From NCBI GenBank assembly GCA_910576955.1, contig CAJTJB010000007.1:53838-117837 (forward strand): 64,000 bases of DNA, given 5' to 3'. Source of the stretch: an uncultured Alphaproteobacteria bacterium. GTDB lineage: Bacteria; Pseudomonadota; Alphaproteobacteria; RF32; CAG-239. A model generated the notes under the pieces. It made no database searches. It saw only the letters and a list, made by a program, of their open reading frames with translations, and was not told where the DNA came from. Position numbers and translations under genes: made by a program. Positions 9,122 through 18,184 of the stretch are shown piece by piece. The first letter of the stretch is position 1. Each line of letters begins with the position of its first letter.

Positions 9122-10240
9122 TTAAATTCTCATCGGCATCAAAACATAAATAGCACTGTTGTCGGAAGTGTCGTTAATAACCGTAGCGGTTGCATTGCTT
9201 GATAAGCTGAAACGAACATCTTCGCCTTTAATTTGCGCTAAAATGTCTAACAGATAACGGAAGTTATAACCAGTATCAATCGGGTCTTTGTCATAGCGTG
9301 CTTCCAACTCTTCGGTAGCATTGCCGAGCTCGGCGTTAGAAGCGGCAATTGTGACGTGATTCGTATCTGTAATCAGGCGAATTCCGCGGCTTCTTTCGGT
9401 CACAACCGAAACACGGTCAACGGCCGATGCCAACTCTTTAACGTTAACTTCCAAAATCTTGTCGTTATCTGTCGGAATAACACGTTCATAATCCGGAAAC
9501 GTGCCGTCAATCAATTTAGATGTTAAAGTAATATCTTCAAAAGACAGACGAACCTTATTTTCGGATAATGCCATTTTAACATTGTCAATAGAGGCATCGT
9601 CCAAAAGCTTTCTGATTTCCAAAACGGATTTTCTCGGAATAATAACGCCTTCCAACTTCTCCGCGCCTTCTGGCAACGGTGATTCGGCGCATGCCAAACG
9701 GTGTCCGTCCGTTGCAACAACCCGCAGAACTTTTGTATCGCCCTCGTTTTTCGCGTGAACATACAGACCGTTCAGATAATAGCGTGCTTCTTCAACCGAT
9801 GCCGAAAACTGCGTGCGGTCAATCAAAGTCTTCAATTCGTCTTTGCTGATTTCAAAATTAATCGGCAAATCATCACCGGAAATAATCGGAAAATCTTCTA
9901 CACCGATAGTGGAAAGCGAGAATTTAGACCGCCCGGAAGCAATGCTCAAAGCGCCTTTTTTATCCGGATATGTCAACTCGACATCAGATCCGTCCGAAAG
10001 CTTTCTGACAATGTCATAAAGCATATGGGCGGGAGCGGTTGTTGCTCCTTCCTCGGAAATATTGGCTTCGACAATTTCGGTAATTTCAATATCCATATCG
10101 GTCGCCTTAAAGTTAATGGCAGAGCCTTTCGCCTCAATGCGGACATTGGATAAAACCGGAATGGTGTTTCTTTTCTCAACAATACTCTGAATATGGCTGA
10201 GAGTCTTCAAAAAGTGTGCGCGTTCAATGGTAAATTTCAT
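9122..10240 (-). CDS. dnaN: DNA polymerase III subunit beta (sliding clamp)
   Basis: A 372-residue beta clamp that tethers polymerase III to DNA. It has the three repeated clamp folds and ends YVLMPMRI, the conserved C-terminal clamp motif. The start MKFTIERAHFLKTL is canonical. The stop codon is immediately followed by the recF GTG. A 108-bp spacer with nested inverted repeats separates it from dnaA. Confidence 0.97.
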   Translation of the reverse strand: MKFTIERAHFLKTLSHIQSIVEKRNTIPVLSNVRIEAKGSAINFKATDMDIEITEIVEANISEEGATTAPAHMLYDIVRKLSDGSDVELTYPDKKGALSIASGRSKFSLSTIGVEDFPIISGDDLPINFEISKDELKTLIDRTQFSASVEEARYYLNGLYVHAKNEGDTKVLRVVATDGHRLACAESPLPEGAEKLEGVIIPRKSVLEIRKLLDDASIDNVKMALSENKVRLSFEDITLTSKLIDGTFPDYERVIPTDNDKILEVNVKELASAVDRVSVVTERSRGIRLITDTNHVTIAASNAELGNATEELEARYDKDPIDTGYNFRYLLDILAQIKGEDVRFSLSSNATATVINDTSDNSAIYVLMPMRI

Positions 10241-10260
10241 TGTTTTTTATCCCATAAATA

Positions 10261-10328
10261 AAGACTTGTTTCTATTTTTCTGCATTTTATCACAAATCAA
10301 TAAAAGCAGAAGTCAAAAAACAAGTCTT
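10261..10328. repeat. Nested inverted repeats in the dnaA-dnaN spacer
   Basis: The outer arms AAGACTTGTTT (10261-10271) and AAACAAGTCTT (10318-10328) are a perfect 11-bp match. Inside lies a second pair, CTGCATTTTAT (10280-10290) and ATAAAAGCAG (10300-10309), perfect except for one bulged A. On the minus strand a TTGACT (10310-10315) sits between the arms and could be the -35 of a dnaN promoter with a poor -10 (GATAAA, 19-bp spacer). The structure could be an attenuator, terminator or protein site; the sequence does not decide. Confidence 0.7.
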
Positions 10329-10348
10329 CAACAATTTTTTTATATTAA

Positions 10349-11800
10349 TTAGTTTTCGAGTGTTCTTCTTAAAATCTCAATATCTTCTGCCAAATTCTGG
10401 TCTTCGATAATGAGTTCTTCTACTTTGCGAACCGCATGCATAACGGTTGTATGGTCGCGGTCAAACTTGCGCCCGATTTCCGGCAAGGAACGCGAGGTCA
10501 GCTGCTTGGCGAGATACATCGCGACTTGGCGCGGTCTTGCAACAGTCCGCGCGCGACGGGAAGACTGCAACTCTTTAACCGAAATGTTGAAATGTTCGGC
10601 GACTTTCTTTTGAATCTCGTCAATCGTTGTTTTGCGGTCAATAGAGCGGAGCATATCTTTAAGCACATCTTGCGTCATATCAAGCGTGATTTCTTTGCCG
10701 GAAAGAAGTTGCGAATGTGCGGCAACCCGTTTCAGAGAGCCTTCCAGCTCGCGAACATTGGAGGTGATTTTTTGTGCTAAAAACTCGGCAACTTTTTGCG
10801 GTAATTCGATTCCCATAAGTTCGGCTTTTTTCTGTAAAATACCCATTCTCAAATCAAAATCCGTCGGCATGATATCTACAACCAAACCACCAACAAGACG
10901 CGATTTTAAGCGCTCTTCAATACCGTCCAAATCTGTCGGGGATTTATCAGCGGAAATAATAACTTGTTTGCCTTCTTCAACCAAGGAGCTGAATGTGTGG
11001 AAAAATTCTTCTTGTGTTGTGCCTTTGTTGCCCATAAATTGGAAGTCATCTACCATTAACACGTCCACAGAGCGGAATTGTTCTTTAAACGCTGCCGTAT
11101 CTTTGTAGCGCAAAGCCTTAACGAATTTATAAACAAACTGCTCGGCGGTCAGATAGATAACATTGCGTGTCGGGTCGTTCTTTTTAATGTGCCAAATGAT
11201 GGAGTGCATCAAGTGTGTTTTTCCCAAGCCGACGCTGGAATATAAGAACAACGGGTTAAACGGAACATTTTTAGCTTCAGCAACTTTTTTTGCGGCAGCA
11301 CAGGCAAATTCGTTTGTTTTGCCGACAACAAAGTTTTCAAAGGTGTAATTCGGATTAAGCGGTGTTGCCAAGTTATTGTTTTTAGCGGAGTCGTTAGCAA
11401 GGCTTGCACCGGCAACCAGCCCGAACGAACTGCTGTTGATGTTGCAGCCGTAAATATTCTGCGGGGTAGGCGTTGAGGAAATTTTCTTTAATAAAGAGGT
11501 GTCAACGCTGCGGCGGTCTGCAAAACCGGTTTGAACGATAAAGTTAATTTTTTTGACACTGGGGTTTTGCTGTTCCCAAATTTTATTGATTCTGTCTGAA
11601 TAATGAGTTACAACCCAGTTTTTCATAAAAGCAGTCGGCGCACAGATGTTCATAATGCCGTTATTGAAATCTCCGACCGTCAGGGGTTTAAGCCAACTGT
11701 CGAATGCAGTCCCGCCGAATTCCATTTTTAACTGACTGCAAATCTGACTCCATTGTGAATCAATAGAACGTCCATCGCTTGCAAATGCTTCTTCTGCCAT
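10349..11800 (-). CDS. dnaA: Chromosomal replication initiator DnaA
   Basis: A 483-residue initiator. Domain I begins SQWSQICSQLKMEFGG; the AAA+ domain has Walker A SSVGLGKTHL near residue 190 and Walker B VLMVDDFQF near 250; the C-terminal DNA-binding domain has the signature DRDHTTVMHAVRKVEEL near 443-459. Domain II is short and Asn/Ser-rich. The gene is first in dnaA-dnaN-recF. A long dyad-rich non-coding stretch lies upstream (11801-12261). Confidence 0.97.
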   Translation of the reverse strand: MAEEAFASDGRSIDSQWSQICSQLKMEFGGTAFDSWLKPLTVGDFNNGIMNICAPTAFMKNWVVTHYSDRINKIWEQQNPSVKKINFIVQTGFADRRSVDTSLLKKISSTPTPQNIYGCNINSSSFGLVAGASLANDSAKNNNLATPLNPNYTFENFVVGKTNEFACAAAKKVAEAKNVPFNPLFLYSSVGLGKTHLMHSIIWHIKKNDPTRNVIYLTAEQFVYKFVKALRYKDTAAFKEQFRSVDVLMVDDFQFMGNKGTTQEEFFHTFSSLVEEGKQVIISADKSPTDLDGIEERLKSRLVGGLVVDIMPTDFDLRMGILQKKAELMGIELPQKVAEFLAQKITSNVRELEGSLKRVAAHSQLLSGKEITLDMTQDVLKDMLRSIDRKTTIDEIQKKVAEHFNISVKELQSSRRARTVARPRQVAMYLAKQLTSRSLPEIGRKFDRDHTTVMHAVRKVEELIIEDQNLAEDIEILRRTLEN

Positions 11801-12261
11801 ATCTGTCTCCCACGTTAGATATTTACAAATTTATATTATGTACATTTTCCGAAAACTGCCTGTGATTTTGAAACTCCGCGGCTTTCCGGCTGGTGTACTC
11901 GTAGCCTAAAATAATATGCTGCTTTAAACCTGGCTAATATATTCGCTTCACAGCCTGACTGATATTATGTCTTTAAAGCATATGTCTTTCGAAATAATGA
12001 TTGCGAAGCTCTAAACCCTTTAATCAAAGTTTTAAATTCCTTAAACAAACCCTGTGCGTTTTTCTGTATCACAAAAAAACACTTTGTTAGTTACGTTTAT
12101 TTTGAATGTTGTAAGAAAACTTCAATCAATCTCATTTCATAACATGACGACACCTTACTGCCCTCAAAACAAATTTACAAATATTTTTTTTAACTATTTT
12201 TAAATAAAACCACTTGACACAGCTTTTAAAGCGATTCGAAATAAATGCTTGAAAAATAAAC
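11801..12261. other. Non-coding dnaA upstream region with dyads; possible origin or leader
   Basis: A 461-bp AT-rich stretch between dnaA and the rpsT terminator, without a credible gene. Contents: an inverted repeat with arms ATATGCTGCTTTAAA (11914-11928) and TTTAAAGCATAT (11972-11983); a direct repeat ATTTACAAAT at 11821-11830 and 12174-12183; and a very AT-rich block around 12171-12210. I looked for the DnaA box TTWTNCACA on both strands and found no copy with fewer than two mismatches. An origin is therefore possible but not shown; in many alphaproteobacteria oriC is near hemE rather than dnaA. Confidence 0.5.
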
Positions 12262-12302
12262 AAAAAAACGCAAGCATTGCTATTAAGCAATGATGCTTGC
12301 GT
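12262..12302 (-). terminator. Rho-independent terminator after rpsT
   Basis: On the minus strand the arms ACGCAAGCATCATTGC and GCAATGCTTGCGT form a long hairpin (12268-12302), followed by a run of seven T (12262-12268 read as A on plus). It starts ~25 nt downstream of the rpsT stop. Confidence 0.9.
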
Positions 12303-12327
12303 AACGAAAAGACAATAAACAAAAAGA

Positions 12328-12588
12328 CTATAAAGCTTTTACTTTTTGGCTTAAACGAGAGATTGTGCGGGCAGCTTTATTTTTGTGGAACACACCTTTT
12401 TGAGCAGCTCTCATCATTTCGCTTTCAGCAACTTTCAAAGCAGTTGCAGCGTTTTCTTTGTCACCGGCCAAAACAGCAGCAATAACTTTTTTTACAAAAG
12501 TTCTTACTCTGCTTCTGCGTGCACCGTTGATTACGCTTCTTTTGTTGTTTCTGTTTATTCTTGTTTTTGCCGATTTATGATTGGCCAT
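12328..12588 (-). CDS. rpsT: 30S ribosomal protein S20
   Basis: An 86-residue S20. The start MANHKSAKTRINRNNKR and the later KKGVFHKN-like segment (QKGVFHKNKAARTISRLSQK) match the family over full length. It binds 16S rRNA at the base of the small subunit. Monocistronic, with its own strong terminator; in many proteobacteria rpsT is next to mutM or dnaA, and here it lies between them. Confidence 0.97.
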   Translation of the reverse strand: MANHKSAKTRINRNNKRSVINGARRSRVRTFVKKVIAAVLAGDKENAATALKVAESEMMRAAQKGVFHKNKAARTISRLSQKVKAL

Positions 12589-12695
12589 AATTCTTTATCC
12601 TGTCTTAAAATATAAGTTAAACACAAATAAAATTCTGAAACACTTATACTCTAAAATCTGTGATAGTCAACAAGTTTTTTAAAAAATAATTAAAA

Positions 12696-13070
12696 TTAAG
12701 TTCTGTTTTTCAAAATGATGCGGATTCGCAATGGAGATTTAGAAATTTTGTTAATCTCCAATACGTCGTTTTCGCGGTAAAAATGAAGTTCGGAGTCGGA
12801 ATCTTTGAGGGGATGCCACCCAAGCTGCTTAAGCGAATCTAGATAGAACTTTTTGACTTCGGCAAAGCTTCGGCGGCCGTTTGCTTTGAGCTCTGTTTCA
12901 ATATACCGCGTTTCTTCGTTGCCGAAAGAAAAGTTGTCGTTTTCAATTTGCCGAAAACCTTTAACAAGCGGAATATCTTCAAATCCGGCAATGAAATCTT
13001 TTGCAGCGGCAGGCATACAGGCAACAGCCAAAAAACAAAAGCCGGATAATAAAGTATAGAGTCGTTTCAT
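12696..13070 (-). CDS. Small exported protein, unknown function
   Basis: A 124-residue protein with a signal sequence (MKRLYTLLSGFCFLAVACMP). It could be cut by signal peptidase I after AAA, or lipidated at the Cys in LAVAC, which lacks the usual Leu at -3. I chose ATG 13068-13070 because GGAG lies 8-10 nt upstream; a longer frame to 13103 would overlap mutM. The mature domain has the pattern DIPLxxGF...EVKKFYLDSLKQLGW, which also occurs in the lipoprotein at 63243-63686, so the two are probably paralogs. Function unknown. It follows mutM by 11 nt, likely in one transcript. Confidence 0.75.
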   Translation of the reverse strand: MKRLYTLLSGFCFLAVACMPAAAKDFIAGFEDIPLVKGFRQIENDNFSFGNEETRYIETELKANGRRSFAEVKKFYLDSLKQLGWHPLKDSDSELHFYRENDVLEINKISKSPLRIRIILKNRT

Positions 13071-13081
13071 TTTCTTTCTCC

Positions 13082-13921
13082 TTATTTCTGCCGTTGTTCG
13101 CAATAGAACGATGAACGTCCGCCCTGTATGATTCGCTTAATGCCGCCGGTCTTTTCAATATTGCAGCTGCAGTCAGGGCATCTTTTGCCGGTTTTGTTAT
13201 AGACGCAATGCTGATGTTGGAAATATCCCATGCTGCCGTCCGGGCGGCGATAATCGCGCAGAGTCGAACCGCCGGCAGAAATAGCCTTGTTCAGTGTTTT
13301 TTGAATGGCGGCTATAAGAATTTCGGCTTCTCCCTCTGAAATATCGCAACAAAGGCGCAAAGGCGAGATTTTTGCCTCATATAATGATTCGGAGGCATAA
13401 ATATTGCCGATTCCGTTAATAATACTCTGGTCAAGCAACGCGATTTTTATCGGGATTTTTTTATGCTTGATACGTTCAAGAAAGTACTGTGCCGTCAATG
13501 AAGAATCAAACGGGTCAATTCCTGTCCTGCAAAATAAATGGTGAGTATCAAGATTGGGTGATTCGCAGAAAGTCATAAGCCCGAAACGGCGCGCGTCATT
13601 ATAAATAATAATGCCTTTTGACGTCTGAAAGATAATATGGTCATGCTTGTCAAATGCTTCCGGAAGCCTATCGCAAATCTTCACGCGCCCACTCATTCCC
13701 AAGTGCCAGATAAGGCTTAACCCGTTATCAAGTTCAATAATGATATATTTAGCTTTTCTGTATATTCGGCGAATAACCGTATTTTCGATTCTTTTTTCAA
13801 AATCTGCTGGTATAATTTCCCTGAAATGCCGATTCTTTACCGTAACGGAGTGAATAAGCGTGCCTTCCGCAGCTTTTTTCAGAGCTTCTTTAATGGTTTC
13901 GACTTCCGGTAATTCGGGCAT
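13082..13921 (-). CDS. mutM: Formamidopyrimidine-DNA glycosylase (Fpg/MutM)
   Basis: A 279-residue DNA glycosylase/AP lyase that removes 8-oxoguanine. The start MPELPEVETI at 13921 gives the catalytic Pro2-Glu3; the in-frame extension to 13984 would destroy this. HLGMSGR lies near residue 72, a GIGNIYASE helix-two-turn-helix motif near 170, and the C-terminal zinc finger reads CPDCSCNIEKT...YCEQRQ, with an extra Cys in the first pair region. The order mutM - small exported protein - rpsT runs on minus. Confidence 0.95.
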   Translation of the reverse strand: MPELPEVETIKEALKKAAEGTLIHSVTVKNRHFREIIPADFEKRIENTVIRRIYRKAKYIIIELDNGLSLIWHLGMSGRVKICDRLPEAFDKHDHIIFQTSKGIIIYNDARRFGLMTFCESPNLDTHHLFCRTGIDPFDSSLTAQYFLERIKHKKIPIKIALLDQSIINGIGNIYASESLYEAKISPLRLCCDISEGEAEILIAAIQKTLNKAISAGGSTLRDYRRPDGSMGYFQHQHCVYNKTGKRCPDCSCNIEKTGGIKRIIQGGRSSFYCEQRQK

Positions 13922-14021
13922 TGCAACTTCCTTATTAGAATTTATCTTTAAGATAAACATAAAAAACAGAACCTGCGATGACAAACTAACGTTTATACAC
14001 TGCCATTTTGATGTTTTATAT

Positions 14022-14050
14022 TTGACTACTGCTTAAATTTATAGTAAACT
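14022..14050 (+). promoter_or_regulatory. Putative sigma-70 promoter of the J-domain gene
   Basis: TTGACT (14022-14027), a 17-bp spacer and TAAACT (14045-14050), which matches TATAAT at four of six. It lies 33 nt before the GTG start at 14083 in the divergent mutM spacer. Confidence 0.45.
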
Positions 14051-14082
14051 GCCCCGAATTTTAATTATAAAGGTGAAATCAA

Positions 14083-14637
14083 GTGATAAGAACCAAGACG
14101 CCCAGACGAACCAGAAAATATTTTGCGCCGCAAAACGAAGGCGTACGCCGCAAGTGTGACCATCCGGGGTGTGAAAAGGAAGGGGAATTTAAAGCGCCGA
14201 AAGACCGGACGCTCAAAAGCTACTACTGGTTTTGCCTTGAACATGTTCAGCAATATAACGCAAAGTGGAATTATTATACTGATGATGATGAAACGCCCGA
14301 ACAGGAAACTTTTCGCAAACGGGCGCGATTTAGCGGTTTTCATTCAAAAATAAAATATAAATTCGGCTGTGATTTGAACGAAGAACTAGAATTTCTGCAC
14401 GGCTTTTCCGGATACGACAAAGTCGCGGACAATTTATATTTTTCCAAAGAAGACCGTACGGAAATGGAAAAACTTGATATTAAATGCGAAGAGTTCAGTT
14501 TGGAAAAACTTAAAAAGCAATACAAAAAACTCGCCAAGACCTGTCATCCGGATTTGCACCCCGAAGATAAAGATGCCGAAGAAAAGTTTAAGCGCTTGAC
14601 TGCTGCCTATAAAAAACTTCTGGAAAAAATGTCTTAA
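14083..14637 (+). CDS. J-domain (DnaJ-like) protein
   Basis: A 184-residue protein with a C-terminal J domain: LKKQYKKLAKTCHPDLHPED holds the HPD tripeptide that stimulates DnaK ATPase, followed by the helix KDAEEKFKRLTAAYKKLLE. The N-terminal half has a Cys/His cluster (CDHPGC near 25-30 and CLEH near 52-55) that may bind zinc. This single-J-domain form is common in alphaproteobacteria. GTG start with AAGGTG upstream. The 3' end overlaps mfd (convergent) by four bases. The client is unknown. Confidence 0.85.
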   Translation: MIRTKTPRRTRKYFAPQNEGVRRKCDHPGCEKEGEFKAPKDRTLKSYYWFCLEHVQQYNAKWNYYTDDDETPEQETFRKRARFSGFHSKIKYKFGCDLNEELEFLHGFSGYDKVADNLYFSKEDRTEMEKLDIKCEEFSLEKLKKQYKKLAKTCHPDLHPEDKDAEEKFKRLTAAYKKLLEKMS

Positions 14638-17600
14638 AGCGATAGTTCATAAAGTTTCTGCGCATATTTTTTGATAGTGTCAAGCCGCGCCTTATAGCTG
14701 GTTAAATCCCGCTCAATAAACAGGCGTTGGTCGGGGCGTACTTTAATTGCCCCCAGCTGCTGATTGATAAAATTCATCAGATTCGGTACATTTTTAAACG
14801 TGTTGTTGTGGAACGAAAGGAGGATTCCTTTTGCTCCCGCATCAATGCGTTCAATATTGGCAAGCGCACATATTTGTTTGATTTCGACCGTCTTGAGCAG
14901 ATTTTCAACCTCATCGGGGATAGCACCGAAACGGTCAATCAGCTCTTCGCGCATATCGTTGATTTCTTCGGTCGTTTTCAAATTCCCGATTCGCTTGTAA
15001 AGCCCCAAACGCACGCCCAAATCCGCCACATATTTTTCTGGAATGATAATCGGCACGCCTGTCGTAATCTGCACGCTCCAGTCGCTCGTTTTAACAGGGG
15101 CAGCATCGCCGTTTCCGGTCTGTTCGCCGGCTTTCAGGCTGTTAATCTCTTCTTCAAGCAGGTGGTGATAAAGCGCAATGCCGACGTCTTTGATGTGTCC
15201 GGATTGTTCCACACCCAAAATATTGCCTGCGCCGCGAATATCCAAATCGTGATTCGCAAGTGAAAATCCGGCGCCAAGCTGGTTTAACGCCTGCAAAATA
15301 TTCAGCCGTTTTTCGGCAATCGGCGTTAAAACCTTTTTGTTCGGAATGGTAAAATAACAATATCCGCGCAGCTTTGAGCGTCCGATTCTGCCGCGCAGCT
15401 GGTAAAGCTGTGCCAAACCGAACATATCCGCCCGATATATAATCATCGTATTGACATTAGGCATATCAATTCCCGATTCGATAATCGTGGTTGAGAGCAA
15501 AATATCGGCTTTCCCATCTGCAAAATCGCACATCACGTCTTCCAAATGCGAAGGTGACATCTGCCCGTGGGCTACGGCAATTTTAATATCCGGCACCAGT
15601 TCGCGCAGTTTCGGTTCAATCTGTAAAATATCGGAAACTCTCGGACAGACGAAAAAAATTTGTCCGCCGCGGTATCTCTCGCGGTAAATTGCTTCTTTAA
15701 TCATCACCGTGTCAAAAGGCATCACAAATGTTCTCGCGGCAAGCCTGTCAACCGGAGGCGTGGCGATAATGCTTAATTGCTTAACGCCCGTGAGCGAAAG
15801 TTGCAAGGTTCGCGGAATGGGAGTGGCGCTTAAAGTCAAAATATGAACATCCGATTTCAAGTGTTTCAGCCGTTCTTTATGTGCCACGCCGAAATGTTGC
15901 TCTTCATCAATAATCAAAAGTCCCAAATTGCAAAATTCAATATCTTTGGCTAATAGCGCGTGTGTGCCGATAACGATTTCCAAGCTGCCGTCTTTCAGCT
16001 CCTGTTTAATTTCCTTTGCCTCTTTCGGCGTTACAAGGCGCGAAAGCATCTTCACCTTAATCGGAAAGCCTTTCAGCCGTTCTTTAAAGTTAAGGTAATG
16101 CTGGCGTGCTAAAAGCGTTGTCGGCACAATCAACGCCACCTGTGCGCCGCCGGCTGCAACTGTAAATGCCGCGCGCAGGGCAACTTCTGTCTTGCCAAAC
16201 CCGACATCGCCGCAAACAAGCCTGTCCATCGGCATCCCGAGCGACAAATCTTTAATCACGTCTTTAACCGCATTGAGCTGGTCGTCTGTTTCCGTATAGA
16301 GAAATCTGCTGCAAAATTCATCATAGAGCCCGCGTTCGGGGATAAATATTTCCGCCTCTTTCATCCGTCTTTGCGCTGCAATTTTAATCAGCTTTTCGGC
16401 AATATCGCGAATTCTTTCTTTAACGCGCGCTTTTTTTGCCTCCCAAGCCGAGCCGCCGAGCGTATCAAGCGCCACATTGCTGTCTTCAGCACCATAACGG
16501 CTGATAACGTCAATATTTTCAACCGGAACATACAGCTTGTCGTTGTTGGCATAAATTAACTTCAGGCAATCGTGCGCCGCCCCGTCGGTAACAATATTTT
16601 CCAGCCCCTCAAACCGTCCGATTCCGTGCTCGATATGCACCACATATTCGCCGATGTTAAGTGAAGAAATGTCGGCAATCAGGTTTTCTGCCGAAACTTT
16701 TTTTGCCGCGCGGATATTTTTTCGTTCGCCCCAAATATCCTGCTCGGTAACTATAAAATATTCTGCGGAGTTAAACCCGTGTTGCATCTCCAAAAGGATA
16801 AGCGCAATTTTTCCTTTAGCGGCTTCTTTTTCTGCCTCTTTCCAGCTTGGGGCAATAGAGAGGTTCTTGAATCCGTTTTCCGTAAGGATATTATGCATAC
16901 GGTCAAGCGATCCCTCGGTATAGCAGCAAATAAAACGTTTTTTATGCTTGTTTGCCGCAAATTCATTTGCCAAGTCTTCATAAACGGTCAGGTTATTGAT
17001 ATTTTTTAAAGAGGAGAACACCTTTTGCGGCACTGCGCCGAAACTGATGTTATCTTTGCCCTCCGGCATAACCAGATTTGAAAATTTGACAAACCGGTGT
17101 TGCCGGATTCGGCTTGTGAAATCTTTTTGAGTTAAAAATAATTCTTTCGGCTCAATCGGGCGATACTTGTCAACTTCTGAAACATCGCGGATTTTAAGCG
17201 CTTCCAAACGCGCGTCATAATGGTCGGCAACCGTTTCTTCTTTAGATTTCAGCGCATTTTCGGCATCAATTCCCAAAATCACGTCTGCCATCGGCATATA
17301 GTCAAACAAGCAGGGCAGGGCGTCTTCATAGAAAAAAGGCAGCCAATGTTCCATCCCGAGATATTTTTTGCCTGCAGAAATGCTTTCGTACAGTTCGTCT
17401 TTAAGCCCCACGGCGCCAAATGCCTCGCGATATTTAGAACGAAAGGTCTTGATAGTGTTCTTGTCCAAAACCGCCTCGTTGGCGCTGTCAAAACTGTAAA
17501 ATTTCAAATCTTCGGTGCTGCGTTGTGTTTCCACTTCAAAATGGCGCAAACGTTCTACTTCGTCATCAAACAAATCGATTCGCAGAGGCTGTTCCGCGCC

Positions 17601-18125
17601 GCTCGGAAAGATATCGATAATATCGCCGCGCACGGCATATTCGCCCGATTCCATCACCTGCTCAACCCGCGTATAACCGTTAACGGTCACATAGTGGAGA
17701 AAGTCGTCAAAATTGAGCTTGCCTCCCACATTAACGGCTTTGCGGGTGTTAAGAAAAATCTTTTTCGGCGGTAGCTTTTGGATAGCCGCGCCCACGCTCG
17801 TTAACACAATACGCCGCCGTTTGTCGCTCGGCTCAAGCACAAGTTTTGCCAATGTATCGATTCGCTTGGAAAGAACGGTCGCATTAGGCGACACCCTGTC
17901 ATACGGCACGGTATCCCATGCCGGAAACATCAAAACATCAACATCTGGCGCCATAAACAGCAGTGTATCGTAAACACGCTTTAAGCTCACGCCGTCGCTT
18001 AAAATGCATAAAATGTCTTTATCGCTTTTCCGATACAGATCCAAAATTGCAAACGCCTCGGCATCTTTGGCGATTCCGCTTAATATTTTTTCGTTGTATT
18101 TTTCAAATTCGATAGACATTTGCAT
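14634..18125 (-). CDS. mfd: Transcription-repair coupling factor Mfd
   Basis: A 1163-residue SF2 translocase that removes stalled RNA polymerase and recruits UvrA. The N-terminal third is UvrB-like, the RNA polymerase interaction domain is around residues 470-560 (IGEYVVHIEHGIGRFEGL), and the translocase core has Walker A GDVGFGKTE and the DEEQHFG box, with TRG motifs behind. The length is full. The start MQMSIEFEKY has two nearby ATGs (18125 and 18119). It is divergent from recG with 59 bp between. Confidence 0.97.
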   Translation of the reverse strand: MQMSIEFEKYNEKILSGIAKDAEAFAILDLYRKSDKDILCILSDGVSLKRVYDTLLFMAPDVDVLMFPAWDTVPYDRVSPNATVLSKRIDTLAKLVLEPSDKRRRIVLTSVGAAIQKLPPKKIFLNTRKAVNVGGKLNFDDFLHYVTVNGYTRVEQVMESGEYAVRGDIIDIFPSGAEQPLRIDLFDDEVERLRHFEVETQRSTEDLKFYSFDSANEAVLDKNTIKTFRSKYREAFGAVGLKDELYESISAGKKYLGMEHWLPFFYEDALPCLFDYMPMADVILGIDAENALKSKEETVADHYDARLEALKIRDVSEVDKYRPIEPKELFLTQKDFTSRIRQHRFVKFSNLVMPEGKDNISFGAVPQKVFSSLKNINNLTVYEDLANEFAANKHKKRFICCYTEGSLDRMHNILTENGFKNLSIAPSWKEAEKEAAKGKIALILLEMQHGFNSAEYFIVTEQDIWGERKNIRAAKKVSAENLIADISSLNIGEYVVHIEHGIGRFEGLENIVTDGAAHDCLKLIYANNDKLYVPVENIDVISRYGAEDSNVALDTLGGSAWEAKKARVKERIRDIAEKLIKIAAQRRMKEAEIFIPERGLYDEFCSRFLYTETDDQLNAVKDVIKDLSLGMPMDRLVCGDVGFGKTEVALRAAFTVAAGGAQVALIVPTTLLARQHYLNFKERLKGFPIKVKMLSRLVTPKEAKEIKQELKDGSLEIVIGTHALLAKDIEFCNLGLLIIDEEQHFGVAHKERLKHLKSDVHILTLSATPIPRTLQLSLTGVKQLSIIATPPVDRLAARTFVMPFDTVMIKEAIYRERYRGGQIFFVCPRVSDILQIEPKLRELVPDIKIAVAHGQMSPSHLEDVMCDFADGKADILLSTTIIESGIDMPNVNTMIIYRADMFGLAQLYQLRGRIGRSKLRGYCYFTIPNKKVLTPIAEKRLNILQALNQLGAGFSLANHDLDIRGAGNILGVEQSGHIKDVGIALYHHLLEEEINSLKAGEQTGNGDAAPVKTSDWSVQITTGVPIIIPEKYVADLGVRLGLYKRIGNLKTTEEINDMREELIDRFGAIPDEVENLLKTVEIKQICALANIERIDAGAKGILLSFHNNTFKNVPNLMNFINQQLGAIKVRPDQRLFIERDLTSYKARLDTIKKYAQKLYELSL

Positions 18126-18184
18126 ACTTTCTGTTAAACTTACCTAATAAATAAACCAAACCACAAATTTGTAAAGATTTTTAA

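Noticed and set aside
10632..11108. 158-codon plus-strand frame inside dnaA
   Set aside because: Antisense shadow of a clearly conserved DnaA coding sequence; Ser/Thr-rich nonsense composition.
12214..12242. TTGACA on the plus strand upstream of rpsT
   Set aside because: A perfect -35, but the bases at 17 are CGAAAT and no plus-strand gene follows, so it is not called as a promoter.
11801..12261. DnaA boxes upstream of dnaA
   Set aside because: Candidates such as TGTATCACA and TGTGATTTT have two or more mismatches to TTWTNCACA, so none is reported.
13922..13984. Upstream extension of MutM
   Set aside because: Fpg activity needs Pro2 at the mature N-terminus; the start at 13921 gives MPELPE, the longer one does not.
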